A stretch of 64,000 bases of DNA from Actinopolyspora lacussalsi (GCA_030803735.1 JAURUC010000001.1:4092001-4156000), one strand, 5' to 3'. Positions 1-9,923 are shown, counted from the first letter of the stretch. Notes: generated by a model from the sequence alone, not told the origin. Translations and numbers: made by a program.

Positions 1-17
1 TGCGGACCTCGGCGAGT

Positions 18-1019
18 GTGCTCCCCGCAGGCGCGGGGATGATCCCTCCATCTCGGAGTCCGGGGGCGCTGTGCGTCGTGCTCCCCGCAGGCGCGGGGAT
101 GATCCGCAGGGGTGGACCGGTCCTGTGCTCGACACAGGGTGCTCCCCGCAGGCGCGGGGATGATCCGTTGCTGAGTATCGACCGGACACGGCCCGGCACG
201 TGCTCCCCGCAGGCGCGGGGATGATCCCTCCATCTCGGAGTCCGGGGGCGCTGTGCGTCGTGCTCCCCGCAGGCGCGGGGATGATCCGCAGGGGTGGACC
301 GGTCCTGTGCTCGACACAGGGTGCTCCCCGCAGGCGCGGGGATGATCCGTTGCTGAGTATCGACCGGACACGGCCCGGCACGTGCTCCCCGCAGGCGCGG
401 GGGTGATCCCGCGAGCCCCGTGGTGGGGTGGTTCATGGCGGCGTGCTCCCCGCAGGCGCGGGGATGATCCGTTGCTGAGTATCGACCGGACACGGCCCGG
501 CACGTGCTCCCCGCAGGCGCGGGGGTGATCCCGCGAGCCCCGTGGTGGGGTGGTTCATGGCGGCGTGCTCCCCGCAGGCGCGGGGATGATCCGTTGCTGA
601 GTATCGACCGGACACGGCCCGGCACGTGCTCCCCGCAGGCGCGGGGGTGATCCCGCGAGCCCCGTGGTGGGGTGGTTCATGGCGGCGTGCTCCCCGCAGG
701 CGCGGGGATGATCCGCCGTACAGCAGCCGGGCGCTGGGTTTGAGTGTGTGCTCCCCGCAGGCGCGGGGATGATCCTGGACGGATCGCTCGCCGCGGTCTG
801 CACCGTGAGTGCTCCCCGCAGGCGCGGGGATGATCCTGGACGGATCGCTCGCCGCGGTCTGCACCGTGAGTGCTCCCCGCAGGCGCGGGGATGATCCCGG
901 AACTCGAAGCCGGAGTCCACGGTGGCCGGAGTGCTCCCCGCAGGCGCGGGGATGATCCTCCGAACCCCCCACGCGGGTGCGCGGGTGTGATGTGCTCCCC
1001 GCAGGAACGGGGATACCCC
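18..1019 (+). CRISPR. CRISPR array 1 (type I-E), partial at window start
   Basis: Seventeen 28-nt repeats are visible, starting at 18, 78, 139, 200, 260, 321, 382, 443, 504, 565, 626, 687, 748, 809, 870, 931 and 992, with 32-33-nt spacers. Each repeat begins GTGCTCCCCGC and ends GCGGGGATGATCC, a hairpin-forming I-E repeat whose plus-strand reading matches the transcribed E. coli repeat, so crRNAs should carry a 5' handle like ATGATCC. The last repeat (992) is degenerate in its 3' half, marking the leader-distal end. The leader must lie left of the window; bases 1-17 are the end of an earlier spacer. Only eight different spacers occur among 16: in order A B C A B C D C D C D F E E G H. The repeats at 382, 504 and 626 share a G for A at the eighth base from the end and travel with the duplicated block. 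Confidence 0.97.
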
Positions 1020-1297
1020 CGCTTGGTACTGGACCGAGGATTCCGCTGAACCCGGTTTTCCAGCTCGGATGGCTGGAGCGCAGTCGGGGTCGGCTGGTGG
1101 TGGCTTCGTGGGATGGTCCTTGATTCGGTGTTTTCCGTTGTTCGGCGCGGACACCGACATTCACAGATTTTTGTGATTTGAGACACGATTTGCTCGATGG
1201 TTGGCTCGAAGCCCCATATCGCTGTCAGTGGTCTGTGCTTGACTCCCCGTGAATGTTGAGGTTCCGCCTCCGGGCGGTTCGCGATCGGATGGGGTAG
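1020..1297 (+). promoter_or_regulatory. Array 1-cas3 intergenic region, probable cas operon promoter
   Basis: This 278-bp gap separates the degenerate last repeat of array 1 from cas3. The whole cas operon runs rightward from here with no internal gaps, so its promoter should lie here or be read-through from array 1. TTGACT at 1239-1244 resembles a -35 box, but I see no convincing -10 partner. No gene is supported. Confidence 0.4.
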
Positions 1298-4150
1298 TTG
1301 GAAGAGCTGGAACTGAGCGAGTCGGCTCGTGCGGTGTGGGCGAAGTCGACCAACGCAGAAGGGGACTGGTTGCCGCTGTGGCGGCACATGGACGATGCTG
1401 CCGATGTCGCAGGCTGGTTGTTCGACCACTGGCTGGCGTCCAGTGTGGTCCGATTGCTGGCGGCGGAGTTCGGTGGCGATGCGGCAGCTGCCCGTGGTGC
1501 GGTGATGTTTCTGGCCGGTGCGCACGATGTCGGCAAGGCGACACCGGCCTTCGCGGTCCAGGACACGGGGCTCGCGCAGCGGATGCGCGAGTTGGGGCTG
1601 TACATGCCGACGACGAAGCGGGATCTTCCCGATCGGCAGCTCGCGCACCACACCGTAACCGGCCATCATTTGCTGATCGGATGGCTCCTCGAAAAGGGGT
1701 GGGGCAAGAGCTCCGCGAGGGCGTGGGGCATCGTGCTGGGAAGCCACCACGGTGTTCCGCTCGATTCCGATTCCGAGAACACTCCGGCGAACTTTCCGGG
1801 GCTCTACGGCACCGGAGTCTGGAACACGGTCCAGCGGGAACTGCTCGAGCGCGTGGCGGTTCGCTCGGGCGCGGCGGAACGGCTCGACCAGTGGCGGGAG
1901 CTGAAGCTCTCGGCGGCGTTCCAGGTGCTGGCCACGGCTCTGGTGATCGTCTCGGACTGGATTGCCAGCAACGAGGATCTGCTGCCGTTCTTGAGGGGCC
2001 AGCTGCCGGAGGTCTCCGAGGACGCCGAGCGCATCGAGCGGGCGCTCGGCGAGTTGCGCCTACCGGAACCGTGGCGATCGTCCGGTGGGCCGGACAGCGT
2101 GGCGGAGCTGTTCCGCACGCGGTTCCAGCTCCCGGAGGATGCCCAGCCTCGCCCGGTGCAGCACGCTGCCTGCGAGCTCGCCCGAACCGCGTCCGAACCC
2201 GGGCTGATCATCGTCGAAGCCCCGATGGGGGAGGGCAAGACCGAGGCGGCGTTCGGGGTCTCCGAGATCATGGCGGCGCGCTGGGGGCTGGGTGGAGTGC
2301 TCGTCGCGTTGCCCACCCAGGCCACCAGCGACGCCATGTTCGACCGCGTGGTCGGCTGGCTGGACGCGATGGGGGCCGAGGACCAGCAGGTCGGCGGTGC
2401 TGTCACCCTCAGCCACGGCAAGGCCCGGTTCAACCGGCTGTTCCAGGGTCTGGTTCGACAGGGCCGACGCCCCTCCCAGATCGGCTGTGACGAGGAGCGT
2501 CACCGCACCTCACACGCGGTCGTGGCGCACTCCTGGCTGTCGGGCCGCAAGAAGTCCCAACTGGCCAACTTCATGGTCGGCACCATCGACCAGTTGTTGT
2601 TCGCGGGTCTGAAGTCGCGGCATCTGATGCTTCGCCACCTGGGACTGGCGGGCAAGGTGGTCGTGCTCGACGAGGTACACGCCTACGACGTCTACATGAA
2701 CTCTTACCTGACCAAGGTGTTGACCTGGCTGGGGGCCTACCGGGTTCCGGTGGTCGCGTTGTCGGCGACCCTGCCCGCCGAGCGGCGTCGTGCCCTGCTG
2801 GAGGCCTACCAGCAAGGGCGTGAGTACGGGCCTGGCGGTGCGAACGGTCAGGAACCGGCGGCTTTTCCGGCCGAAGTGGACGGCGATCCCGGATATCCGC
2901 TGCTCAGCTGGAGTGACGGGAACCGGGTTGATACCAGGGTGGTCGAACCGTCGGGGCGGCGTACCGAGGTGTCGCTCCACGCCCTCGGCGGCAGTGTCGA
3001 CGACGATCTCGACGAGCTGACCTCGCTGCTGCGGGACTCGCTGTCCGAGGGCGGCTGCGTCGTGGTCGTCCGGAACACGGTTCGCCGGGTGCTGGAGACG
3101 GCCAGACGACTGGAGCGGGAGTTCCCCGGCGAGGTCACGGTGGCTCACTCCCGGTTCGTCACGGCCGACCGGATGCGCAAGGACAGTGAGCTGCTCGACG
3201 AGTTCGGCGCTCCGGACAGGGCCGTGCGACGGCCGGGTCGACGCATCGTGGTCTCCTCGCAGGTGATCGAGCAGTCCCTCGATGTCGATTTCGACCTGCT
3301 GGTCACCGATCTCGCCCCGGTCGATCTCGTGCTGCAGCGGATGGGGCGGCTGCATCGGCATCAGCGCGGTGTCGAGCAGGGCGATCGCCCGGCGAAGCTG
3401 CGTTCGGCGCACGCCTATCTCGCGGGTGTGGATCTCACGCAGGGACCGCCTGTGCTCGAGGAAGCGGCCGCTCGCCACATCTACGGCACGTACTGGCTGC
3501 TCCGCTCGGCAGCGGTGCTCCAACCTCGCCTCGGTTGTGGAATCGCGCTTCCGGAGGACATCGCCACGCTCGTGCAACGTGCCTACGGTCACGAGCAGGT
3601 CGAACCCGACGACTGGCAGGAAGCCGTCTCCGAGGCGTGGAAGAAGTGGCAAGAGCACTCGGAAGAACGCGAGTCCAAGGCGAGTGATTTCCAGATCGCG
3701 GCGCCGACCAAGGCGGGCAAGGCCATCGTCGGGTGGATCTCGGCCAACGTGGGCGAATCCGACGACGGTTCGCAGGGGCAGGGACAGGTCCGCGACGGTG
3801 CTCCCAGTCTCGAGGTGATCCTGCTCCAGCACGATGCGGCGGGGAACTGGTTCACCCCCGACTGGCTGCCGCGGGGCACCGGGAAACTCCCGGTGCCCCG
3901 CGAGGAGACCCCCGCCGACGACCTCGCCCAGGTCATGGCCTCGTGCTCGCTGCGGCTGCCGCTGGTGTTCAGCAACGCCGAGGCCGAGGAGGAACTCTGG
4001 CAGACCACACCTGAGGCCTGGGAACAGTCCCCACTCATCTACCAGCTGCCCGTCCTGCTGGTCGACCAGCACGGCTGGGCACGAATCGCCGACCGACAGA
4101 TCCGCTACACCCCCGACACGGGGCTGGAGGTCTACGACAGTGCCGACTGA
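1298..4150 (+). CDS. cas3: Type I-E Cas3 helicase-nuclease
   Basis: Cas3 is recruited by Cascade to R-loops on invading DNA, where its HD domain nicks and its SF2 helicase degrades the strand 3' to 5'. The 950-residue protein has the HD motif GAHDVGK near residues 74-80, with further histidines around 117-124 and 150-151; Walker A GEGKT at 311-315; a DEVH box at 458-461; SAT at 489-491; and the motif VI stretch QRMGRLHRH in the second RecA domain. Length is normal for actinobacterial Cas3. The start is TTG at 1298: an in-frame TAG at 1295 excludes any upstream start, and GGATGGGG gives a weak ribosome-binding site. The stop overlaps the cas8e start. All catalytic motifs are intact, so it should be functional. 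Confidence 0.97.
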   Translation: MEELELSESARAVWAKSTNAEGDWLPLWRHMDDAADVAGWLFDHWLASSVVRLLAAEFGGDAAAARGAVMFLAGAHDVGKATPAFAVQDTGLAQRMRELGLYMPTTKRDLPDRQLAHHTVTGHHLLIGWLLEKGWGKSSARAWGIVLGSHHGVPLDSDSENTPANFPGLYGTGVWNTVQRELLERVAVRSGAAERLDQWRELKLSAAFQVLATALVIVSDWIASNEDLLPFLRGQLPEVSEDAERIERALGELRLPEPWRSSGGPDSVAELFRTRFQLPEDAQPRPVQHAACELARTASEPGLIIVEAPMGEGKTEAAFGVSEIMAARWGLGGVLVALPTQATSDAMFDRVVGWLDAMGAEDQQVGGAVTLSHGKARFNRLFQGLVRQGRRPSQIGCDEERHRTSHAVVAHSWLSGRKKSQLANFMVGTIDQLLFAGLKSRHLMLRHLGLAGKVVVLDEVHAYDVYMNSYLTKVLTWLGAYRVPVVALSATLPAERRRALLEAYQQGREYGPGGANGQEPAAFPAEVDGDPGYPLLSWSDGNRVDTRVVEPSGRRTEVSLHALGGSVDDDLDELTSLLRDSLSEGGCVVVVRNTVRRVLETARRLEREFPGEVTVAHSRFVTADRMRKDSELLDEFGAPDRAVRRPGRRIVVSSQVIEQSLDVDFDLLVTDLAPVDLVLQRMGRLHRHQRGVEQGDRPAKLRSAHAYLAGVDLTQGPPVLEEAAARHIYGTYWLLRSAAVLQPRLGCGIALPEDIATLVQRAYGHEQVEPDDWQEAVSEAWKKWQEHSEERESKASDFQIAAPTKAGKAIVGWISANVGESDDGSQGQGQVRDGAPSLEVILLQHDAAGNWFTPDWLPRGTGKLPVPREETPADDLAQVMASCSLRLPLVFSNAEAEEELWQTTPEAWEQSPLIYQLPVLLVDQHGWARIADRQIRYTPDTGLEVYDSAD

Positions 4151-5786
4151 CACAGTATTCAACCTGCTCGACGAGCCGTGGATCACAGTCCTCGATTCGA
4201 GTGGTAGTCAACAGCGGGTTTCGATCCTCGACGCCTTCGAGCGGGCCCCGTGGCTCGGCATGATCGACGGGGAGGTTCCCACCCAGGGCTTCGCGATCAA
4301 GCGGTTGCTGCTGGCCTTCCTGCACCGCGCGATCGACGGGCCGCGGGACCAGGACGAGTGGGAACAGCTCTGGAAAGCCGACGAGCTGCCGCTGGAGCGA
4401 ATCCACGACTACGCCCGGCAGGTGCGGCCCCGCTTCGACCTGTTCGACACCGAAGCCCCGTTCTTCCAGGTCGCGTCGCTGCACACCGCGAAGAACGAGA
4501 TCTCGGGCCTGGAGAAGATCGTGGCGGACGTGCCCAACGGTGAGCCGTACTTCACCAGCCGGTCGGCGGCCAGTCTGCGACGCATCGACGCGGCCGAGGC
4601 CGCCCGCTGGCTCGTGCACGCCCACGCCTTCGATCCTTCCGGGATCAAGTCCGGTGCGGTGGGGGACCCGAAGGTCAAGGGTGGCCGGGGTTATCCGATC
4701 GGCACCGGTTGGGCGGGACAGCTCGGAGGCGTGCTGCCGCAGGGCGCGAACCTGCGGGAGACGCTGCTGCTTAATCTCGTCTCCCGGGACGTCGAGACCT
4801 TCGTCCGCATCGGAGGTAAGGATGACGTGCCGCCGTGGGAACGCGAACCGGACGGTCCGGAACACCAGGACGACCGACCACCTCGCGGGGCGATCGACCT
4901 GTACACGTGGCAGACCCGCCGGGTTCGACTGGCCGGTGACCGTGACGGGGTTACCGGGGTGTTGCTGGCCAACGGCGACAAGATCCAGCCGCAGAACCGC
5001 CAAAGCCTCGATCCGCACACCGCCTGGCGCTACAGCGATCCGCAGTCCAAGAAGTTCAAGAAAACCGTCTACATGCCGCAGACGCACGACCCCAACCGGT
5101 CGGTGTGGCGCGGAATCGCGGCCATGCTGCCCTCGATCTCCGGACGCCGGATCGGTAGTGGCGATTCGCAGCGGTATCTGGCACCCGGTGTGCTGCAGTG
5201 GCTCGGTGACCTGACCTCCGAGGGCAAGCTTTCCGAGACGTACGTACCTCGTGTTCGTGTGCTGGGTGCGGAGTACGGCTCCCAGAGCGCCACCTACAAC
5301 GAGATCATCGACGACGTGCTGCCGCTGTCGGTGGTGCTGCTGCGCCAGGACAGCCCCGCCGCGGGGCAGACAGCCAAGGAGGCGGTGGCCGACGCGGAGA
5401 ACGTCGGGAAGGCGATCTGGGGTTTCGCCGAGAACATCGCCCAGGCGGCGGGTGCGGAACCCAAGTCAGGTGCGGGTGACCGGGCACGGGAACAGCTCTA
5501 CGCGGCTCTCGAATCCCCCTACCGCGCATGGTTGGCCGAACTCGGCCCGAGCACGGACCTTGCCGGGGCCCGTGCCGAGTGGCAGCGGATCGTCGATTCC
5601 GCCACCACCCCCATCACCGACGAACTGATCGAAGAAGCCGCACCGGCGGCGTGGAACGGGCGAACCATCCAGAACCACCTGGTGAACGTCGCGATCGCGG
5701 AAGTGTGGTTCAAGGCGGCGCTGCGCAGAGCGCTTCCCATGACACGCACGAGTTCGGAGAACACAGCACTGGAGAAAGCTGTATGA
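4140..5786 (+). CDS. cas8e: Cascade large subunit Cas8e (Cse1/CasA)
   Basis: Cas8e recognises the PAM, helps open target DNA and recruits Cas3. The chosen start is GTG at 4140, which overlaps the cas3 stop by 11 nt and places the family hallmark FNLLDEPWI at the N-terminus (residues 6-14); the reading frame stays open further upstream, but that part lies inside cas3 in a shadow frame. The product is 548 residues, typical for Cse1. It ends in an ATGA overlap with cas11, consistent with translational coupling. Identification rests on the N-terminal signature, length and position between cas3 and cse2. Confidence 0.95.
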   Translation: MPTDTVFNLLDEPWITVLDSSGSQQRVSILDAFERAPWLGMIDGEVPTQGFAIKRLLLAFLHRAIDGPRDQDEWEQLWKADELPLERIHDYARQVRPRFDLFDTEAPFFQVASLHTAKNEISGLEKIVADVPNGEPYFTSRSAASLRRIDAAEAARWLVHAHAFDPSGIKSGAVGDPKVKGGRGYPIGTGWAGQLGGVLPQGANLRETLLLNLVSRDVETFVRIGGKDDVPPWEREPDGPEHQDDRPPRGAIDLYTWQTRRVRLAGDRDGVTGVLLANGDKIQPQNRQSLDPHTAWRYSDPQSKKFKKTVYMPQTHDPNRSVWRGIAAMLPSISGRRIGSGDSQRYLAPGVLQWLGDLTSEGKLSETYVPRVRVLGAEYGSQSATYNEIIDDVLPLSVVLLRQDSPAAGQTAKEAVADAENVGKAIWGFAENIAQAAGAEPKSGAGDRAREQLYAALESPYRAWLAELGPSTDLAGARAEWQRIVDSATTPITDELIEEAAPAAWNGRTIQNHLVNVAIAEVWFKAALRRALPMTRTSSENTALEKAV

Positions 5787-6442
5787 CCTCGACAGAGACC
5801 GCCTCGAAGATCAACTCGGAGCGGAGGCTGGGCAAGCTCGGCTATGCCCTGGACAAGCGATTTACCCGGCTGCAGCAGGAGTACTTGCGGGACGAAGCGG
5901 CGGCGAAAGCCGATCTCGCCCGGTTGCGTCGCGGACTGGGGAAACCCGCGGGCAGCGTCCCGGAGATCTGGGAGCTGACCATCGGTTCCGTCCCCGAAAC
6001 GCTGAGCTGGGACCGGGACGAACCGAGCAGGGCCGAGCAGGCGTCCCACGCCGCCTTCACCCTGTTCGCGCTGCACCAGCAGTCCCTGACCGTGGCGGTA
6101 CACGAGCCAGGAACCTCGTTCGGACGTGCTGTGGGAAAACTGCGCTCCAAAGCCACCCGCAGCCCGGAAGCCGTGACCAACAGATTCATGGCGGTCTCCA
6201 CGGCCGAGTCCGTCGACGAAGTGCTCGTCCACATTCGGGGGCTCATCACGCAGCTCCGTTCGGAGCGCGAGGCCTTCGACTACGCGCGGCTGGCCGATGA
6301 CCTAACCGGTCTGCTGACTCCCGCCCGTGCCAAGCGAGTACGGCTCGCCTGGGGCCGGGACTTCTACCGCACGAGCGCCGAGAGCGCCACCGGCGGTGAC
6401 AGCGATAAAAACGATTCCACCGACGAGAACACCGAGGAGTGA
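5783..6442 (+). CDS. cas11: Cascade small subunit Cas11 (Cse2/CasB)
   Basis: Cse2 forms the dimer along the belly of type I-E Cascade and stabilises the displaced strand. ATG at 5783 overlaps the cas8e stop (ATGA). The 219-residue product is largely alpha-helical and charged, with a conserved helical core such as WELTIGSVPE and AFTLFALHQQS, and an acidic, low-complexity C-terminal tail (D/E/S/T/N rich, last ~20 residues). Identification follows from the gene order cas8e-cse2-cas7 and the family's length. The stop overlaps or abuts cas7. Confidence 0.93.
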   Translation: MTSTETASKINSERRLGKLGYALDKRFTRLQQEYLRDEAAAKADLARLRRGLGKPAGSVPEIWELTIGSVPETLSWDRDEPSRAEQASHAAFTLFALHQQSLTVAVHEPGTSFGRAVGKLRSKATRSPEAVTNRFMAVSTAESVDEVLVHIRGLITQLRSEREAFDYARLADDLTGLLTPARAKRVRLAWGRDFYRTSAESATGGDSDKNDSTDENTEE

Positions 6443-6447
6443 TTCCC

Positions 6448-7569
6448 ATGAGTCGAACCATGATCGACATCCACGTGCTGCAGACCGTCCCACCGAGCAA
6501 TCTCAACCGTGACGACACGGGCAGCCCGAAGACGGCGACCTACGGAGGGGTGCGTCGTTCCCGGGTTTCCAGTCAGGCGTGGAAGCGCTCCACCAGAGTT
6601 GACTTCGACTCCCGCCTCGATCGTTCCGAGCTGGGCACGCGCACCAAGCGCGTCGTGGAGCTGCTTGCCGAGGAGATAACCACCCGTGCTCCGGAACTCG
6701 GAAGCAGGGCGACGGAGCTGGCGACCGAGACCATCAAGGCCGTCGGTATCGAGGTCAAAGCACCCGAGAAGGAAGCGACCCCGCAGTCCGGCTACCTTCT
6801 CTTCCTCAGCAGGCGGCAGATCCAGAACCTCGCCGGCGCCGCGATCGAGGCCGCCGAGGCCGACGACGTGAAGAAGGCTCTCAAGGAAGCCAAGGTCAAG
6901 GACCTGGCCGACCGGGAGCACTCCGTGGACATCGCGTTGTTCGGCCGCATGGTGGCCGACCAGGCCGACATCAACGTCGACGCGGCGGCCCAGGTGGCGC
7001 ACGCGATCAGCGTGCACCCCGTGGAAACCGAGTTCGACTACTACACCGCGGTGGACGACCGGAACGAGGACCACGAGACCGGCGCCGGCATGATCGGAAC
7101 CGTCGAGTTCAACTCCTCCACCCTCTACCGCTACGCCACGATCGACGTGAACCGGCTCGCCGACAACCTCGGGGACACCACGGCCGTTCGCCGGGCGGTG
7201 GAGGCGTTCCTGGAGTCCTTCGTCCGCTCGATGCCCTCCGGGAAGCAGAACACCTTCGCCAACCGGACGTTGCCGGAGGCGGTGGTGGTGCTGGCACGGG
7301 ACAGCCAGCCCATCAACCTCGTGGGAGCATTCGAGAACCCGGTGCGGGAGTCTGAGCACTCCGGGCGGGTCAAGCGAGCGGCCGACGCGTTGCGCGAGGA
7401 AGCGCTCGAAGTCCAGCGTGCCTACGGGGAACAGCCACTCGACGGCTGGGTCACCCGCGTTGGAGACGACACGGCGAACCTCGAAGAGCTGGGATCGAAC
7501 GTGTCGCTGACCGAGATGGTGACGCAGCTCGGCGAACTGGTCGGCACGCGCGTGGAGGAGCGCTCATGA
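6448..7569 (+). CDS. cas7e: Cascade backbone subunit Cas7e (Cse4/CasC)
   Basis: Cas7e forms the six-copy helical backbone that holds the crRNA spacer. The 373-residue product opens with MSRTMIDIHVLQTVPPSNLN and GSPKTATYGGVRRSRVSSQ at about 26-44, the RAMP N-terminal signature of the Cse4 family. The ATG at 6448 is preferred over a GTG at 6439 because GAGGAG (6434-6439) sits eight bases upstream of it; the GTG would overlap the cse2 stop and add three residues. It ends in an ATGA overlap with cas5e. Confidence 0.96.
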   Translation: MSRTMIDIHVLQTVPPSNLNRDDTGSPKTATYGGVRRSRVSSQAWKRSTRVDFDSRLDRSELGTRTKRVVELLAEEITTRAPELGSRATELATETIKAVGIEVKAPEKEATPQSGYLLFLSRRQIQNLAGAAIEAAEADDVKKALKEAKVKDLADREHSVDIALFGRMVADQADINVDAAAQVAHAISVHPVETEFDYYTAVDDRNEDHETGAGMIGTVEFNSSTLYRYATIDVNRLADNLGDTTAVRRAVEAFLESFVRSMPSGKQNTFANRTLPEAVVVLARDSQPINLVGAFENPVRESEHSGRVKRAADALREEALEVQRAYGEQPLDGWVTRVGDDTANLEELGSNVSLTEMVTQLGELVGTRVEERS

Positions 7570-8291
7570 CCGTGGTCGCTCTCAGACTGGCCGGACCACT
7601 GCAGGCGTGGGGATCCCGCAGCCGATTCGTGCGGCGCGAGACGGAGAAAGCACCCACCAAGAGTGGTGTGATCGGCATGGTCGCGGCCGCGAAAGGGTTG
7701 CGGCGCACCGACTCGCTGGGGGAGCTGCCGGACCTGAGGTTCGGTGTCCGCATCGACCAGCCCGGGCAGCTGCTCCGGGACTTCCAGACGGCGCAACGCC
7801 CGAAGAAGGAGAAGGACGGCACCACCAGCTGGTCGTCCCTGCCGCTGTCGCAGCGCTACTACGTCTCCGACGCCGTGTTTCTCGCCGTTCTCGAAGGGGA
7901 GCGCGGCCTCGTCGAGGGCATCGACGAGGCCGTCCGCGGTCCGGAGTTCCCGCTCTACCTCGGTCGGCGCTCCTGCCCACCCGCAGGGCCGGTGGCGTTG
8001 GGAGTTTACGACCGCGGGCTGGAAGAGGCCCTCGCGAGCCTGCCGTGGGTGGCGAGCACGCGCAGTCAGCGGAGACATCGCGCCAACACGGTGCGCCTGG
8101 CCACTGTTCGCGACGCACACCCCGACGAAGCCGAAGGGGAACTGGTGCAGGACATACCGGTCAGCTTCGACCCGAACCGGCGACAGCACGCCTGGCGCAC
8201 CATCACGCGTGGAACCGTCGAGATCGACAACCCGCACGGCACTGCCGAGAAAGGTGAGGAGCACGACCCCATGGCGAGTCTGGGAGGTTGA
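7566..8291 (+). CDS. cas5e: Cascade subunit Cas5e (CasD)
   Basis: Cas5e caps the 5' end of the crRNA in Cascade, gripping the repeat-derived handle. The 241-residue product starts at an ATG overlapping the cas7e stop. It shows the RAMP N-terminus ALRLAGPLQAWGSRSRF (residues 5-21) and the Cas5 signature PTKSGVIGMVAAA (30-42), as in E. coli CasD. The length is normal and no residue loss is evident. One base separates its stop from the cas6e start. Confidence 0.96.
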   Translation: MTVVALRLAGPLQAWGSRSRFVRRETEKAPTKSGVIGMVAAAKGLRRTDSLGELPDLRFGVRIDQPGQLLRDFQTAQRPKKEKDGTTSWSSLPLSQRYYVSDAVFLAVLEGERGLVEGIDEAVRGPEFPLYLGRRSCPPAGPVALGVYDRGLEEALASLPWVASTRSQRRHRANTVRLATVRDAHPDEAEGELVQDIPVSFDPNRRQHAWRTITRGTVEIDNPHGTAEKGEEHDPMASLGG

Positions 8292-8292
8292 A

Positions 8293-8976
8293 GTGTTTCT
8301 GACGAAGATGCCGCTCAACCCGAGACGGCGAGCAGCGCGGAAGCTGCTGGGATCGCCGCAGGCACTGCACGCCGCCGTGCAGGCGGGATTCGCCGACCCG
8401 AGCCCGACCGAGGAAGGGCGGGTGCTGTGGCGGTTGGACACCTACGGCCAGCATCGGGTCCTGCTCTACACCGCCAGTCCGGAGAAACCCGACTTCACCC
8501 ATATCGTCGAACAAGTGGGCTGGCCTACCACCGAGGCGTGGCAGACCCGCGAGTACGACGGCCTGCTGGAGTCACTGCGCCCGGGCCAGCACTGGCAGTT
8601 CCGCCTAACGGCGAACCCGGTGCACTCCGCCAGGCGCGAGGACTGGTCAGATACGAAACCCCTCGCGCACGTCACCGTCAAACAGCAGGAGCAGTGGCTG
8701 CTCGACCGAATCCCGCGACTGGGATTCCAACTCGTCACCACTGGTTCCGACGGCGAGGCCGCCCCTGATCTCGCCGTCGTCGAGCGCAACAACCGACGGT
8801 TCAATCGGCGAGGCAGCGATCCGGTCACCATCGCCACGGCGACCTTCGAGGGACAGCTCGAGGTCACCGAGCCCGCGGCGCTGCGTCATGCCCTCACGTT
8901 CGGTATCGGGCGGGCGAAAGCATACGGCTGCGGCATGCTCACCCTGGCACCGCCACCGCGGAAGGGTTCGGCATGA
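8293..8976 (+). CDS. cas6e: crRNA-processing endoribonuclease Cas6e (Cse3/CasE)
   Basis: Cas6e cuts the pre-crRNA at the base of each repeat hairpin and stays bound to the 3' hairpin in Cascade. The start is GTG at 8293, giving 227 residues. Tandem RAMP folds are indicated by an N-terminal LTKMPLNP-type strand and the C-terminal glycine-rich loop GIGRAKAYGCGML. His26, in the context SPQALH, aligns by position with the catalytic His of T. thermophilus Cse3 (H26) and E. coli CasE (H20). It overlaps cas1 by ATGA. A second, diverged Cas6e lies at 58420-59262. Confidence 0.95.
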   Translation: MFLTKMPLNPRRRAARKLLGSPQALHAAVQAGFADPSPTEEGRVLWRLDTYGQHRVLLYTASPEKPDFTHIVEQVGWPTTEAWQTREYDGLLESLRPGQHWQFRLTANPVHSARREDWSDTKPLAHVTVKQQEQWLLDRIPRLGFQLVTTGSDGEAAPDLAVVERNNRRFNRRGSDPVTIATATFEGQLEVTEPAALRHALTFGIGRAKAYGCGMLTLAPPPRKGSA

Positions 8977-9923
8977 CCTCGATCGGGAAGCGGCCCACTC
9001 AGCCCCGGGAACTCGCCCGCGCGGTCGACAGGATCTCGTTCCTCTACCTGGAACGGTGTGTCGTCAACCGCGACAGCAACGCGATCACCGCGACCGATGA
9101 GCGTGGCACCGTCCACATCCCGGCCTCCTCCGTGGGAGTGCTGCTGTTGGGGCCGGGCACCACGGTCACGCATCAGGCGATCGCACTCATGTCGGACAGC
9201 GGTTCGACCGTGGTGTGGGTCGGTGAGCAAGGCGTGCGCTACTACGCGCACGGCGTCTCACCGGCCCGCTCCTCCCGCCTCGCCGAGTCGCAGGCCGAAG
9301 CGGTCACGAACCGCAGATCGCGACTGCGGGTGGCACGTGCGATGTACGAGATGCGTTTCCCAGAGGAGGACGTCTCCGGCCTCACCATGCAGCAGCTCCG
9401 GGGCAGGGAAGGAGCACGCATCCGTCGCGTCTACCGGCGGCAGTCCGAGCGCACCGGGGTGCCCTGGTCGAAACGCAACTACGACACGGAGGACTGGGAG
9501 GCGGGTGACCCGGTCAACCAGGCCCTTTCCGCGGCGAACTCCGCGCTGTACGGCGTGGTGCACTCGGTGATCGTGGCGCTCGGCTGCTCACCGGCGTTGG
9601 GGTTCGTCCACACCGGTCACCACCGATCGTTCGTCTACGATATCGCCGACCTGTACAAGGCGGAGCTGACGATCCCGATCGCTTTCGACGTGGCGGCCGA
9701 GACGGCGATGGACGTGGGAGGTGAAACCCGCCGACTGCTGCGGGACGCCTTCTACGGCGGCAAACTGCTGGCACGTTGTGCCGCCGACATCCAACGACTG
9801 CTGCTCAGCTCAGCTGAGAGGGACGAGTTGCCCGAGGACTACCTCGAGTTCGACGTCATCTCGCTGTGGGACGAACGCGGGGACGACGTGCAGGGCGGAA
9901 CTTCTTACGGAGGTGCGTCATGA
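8973..9923 (+). CDS. cas1: CRISPR integrase Cas1 (type I-E)
   Basis: Cas1 is the integrase that, with Cas2, inserts new spacers at the leader end. The 316-residue protein carries the expected metal-binding residues: Glu146 in GREGARIR, His213 in PALGFVHTG and Asp226 in FVYDIADLYK, matching E. coli E141, H208 and D221. The start is an ATG overlapping the cas6e stop; the end overlaps cas2 by ATGA. All catalytic residues are present, and array 2 directly downstream has diverse spacers, so adaptation is probably active. Confidence 0.97.
   Translation: MTSIGKRPTQPRELARAVDRISFLYLERCVVNRDSNAITATDERGTVHIPASSVGVLLLGPGTTVTHQAIALMSDSGSTVVWVGEQGVRYYAHGVSPARSSRLAESQAEAVTNRRSRLRVARAMYEMRFPEEDVSGLTMQQLRGREGARIRRVYRRQSERTGVPWSKRNYDTEDWEAGDPVNQALSAANSALYGVVHSVIVALGCSPALGFVHTGHHRSFVYDIADLYKAELTIPIAFDVAAETAMDVGGETRRLLRDAFYGGKLLARCAADIQRLLLSSAERDELPEDYLEFDVISLWDERGDDVQGGTSYGGAS

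Noticed and set aside
433..1164. Protein-coding frames across CRISPR arrays
   Set aside because: Produced by the periodic repeat; not genes.
2510..4186. 558-codon minus-strand frame opposite cas3
   Set aside because: Shadow of a GC-rich coding strand; composition and lack of motifs, while the plus strand has a complete Cas3.
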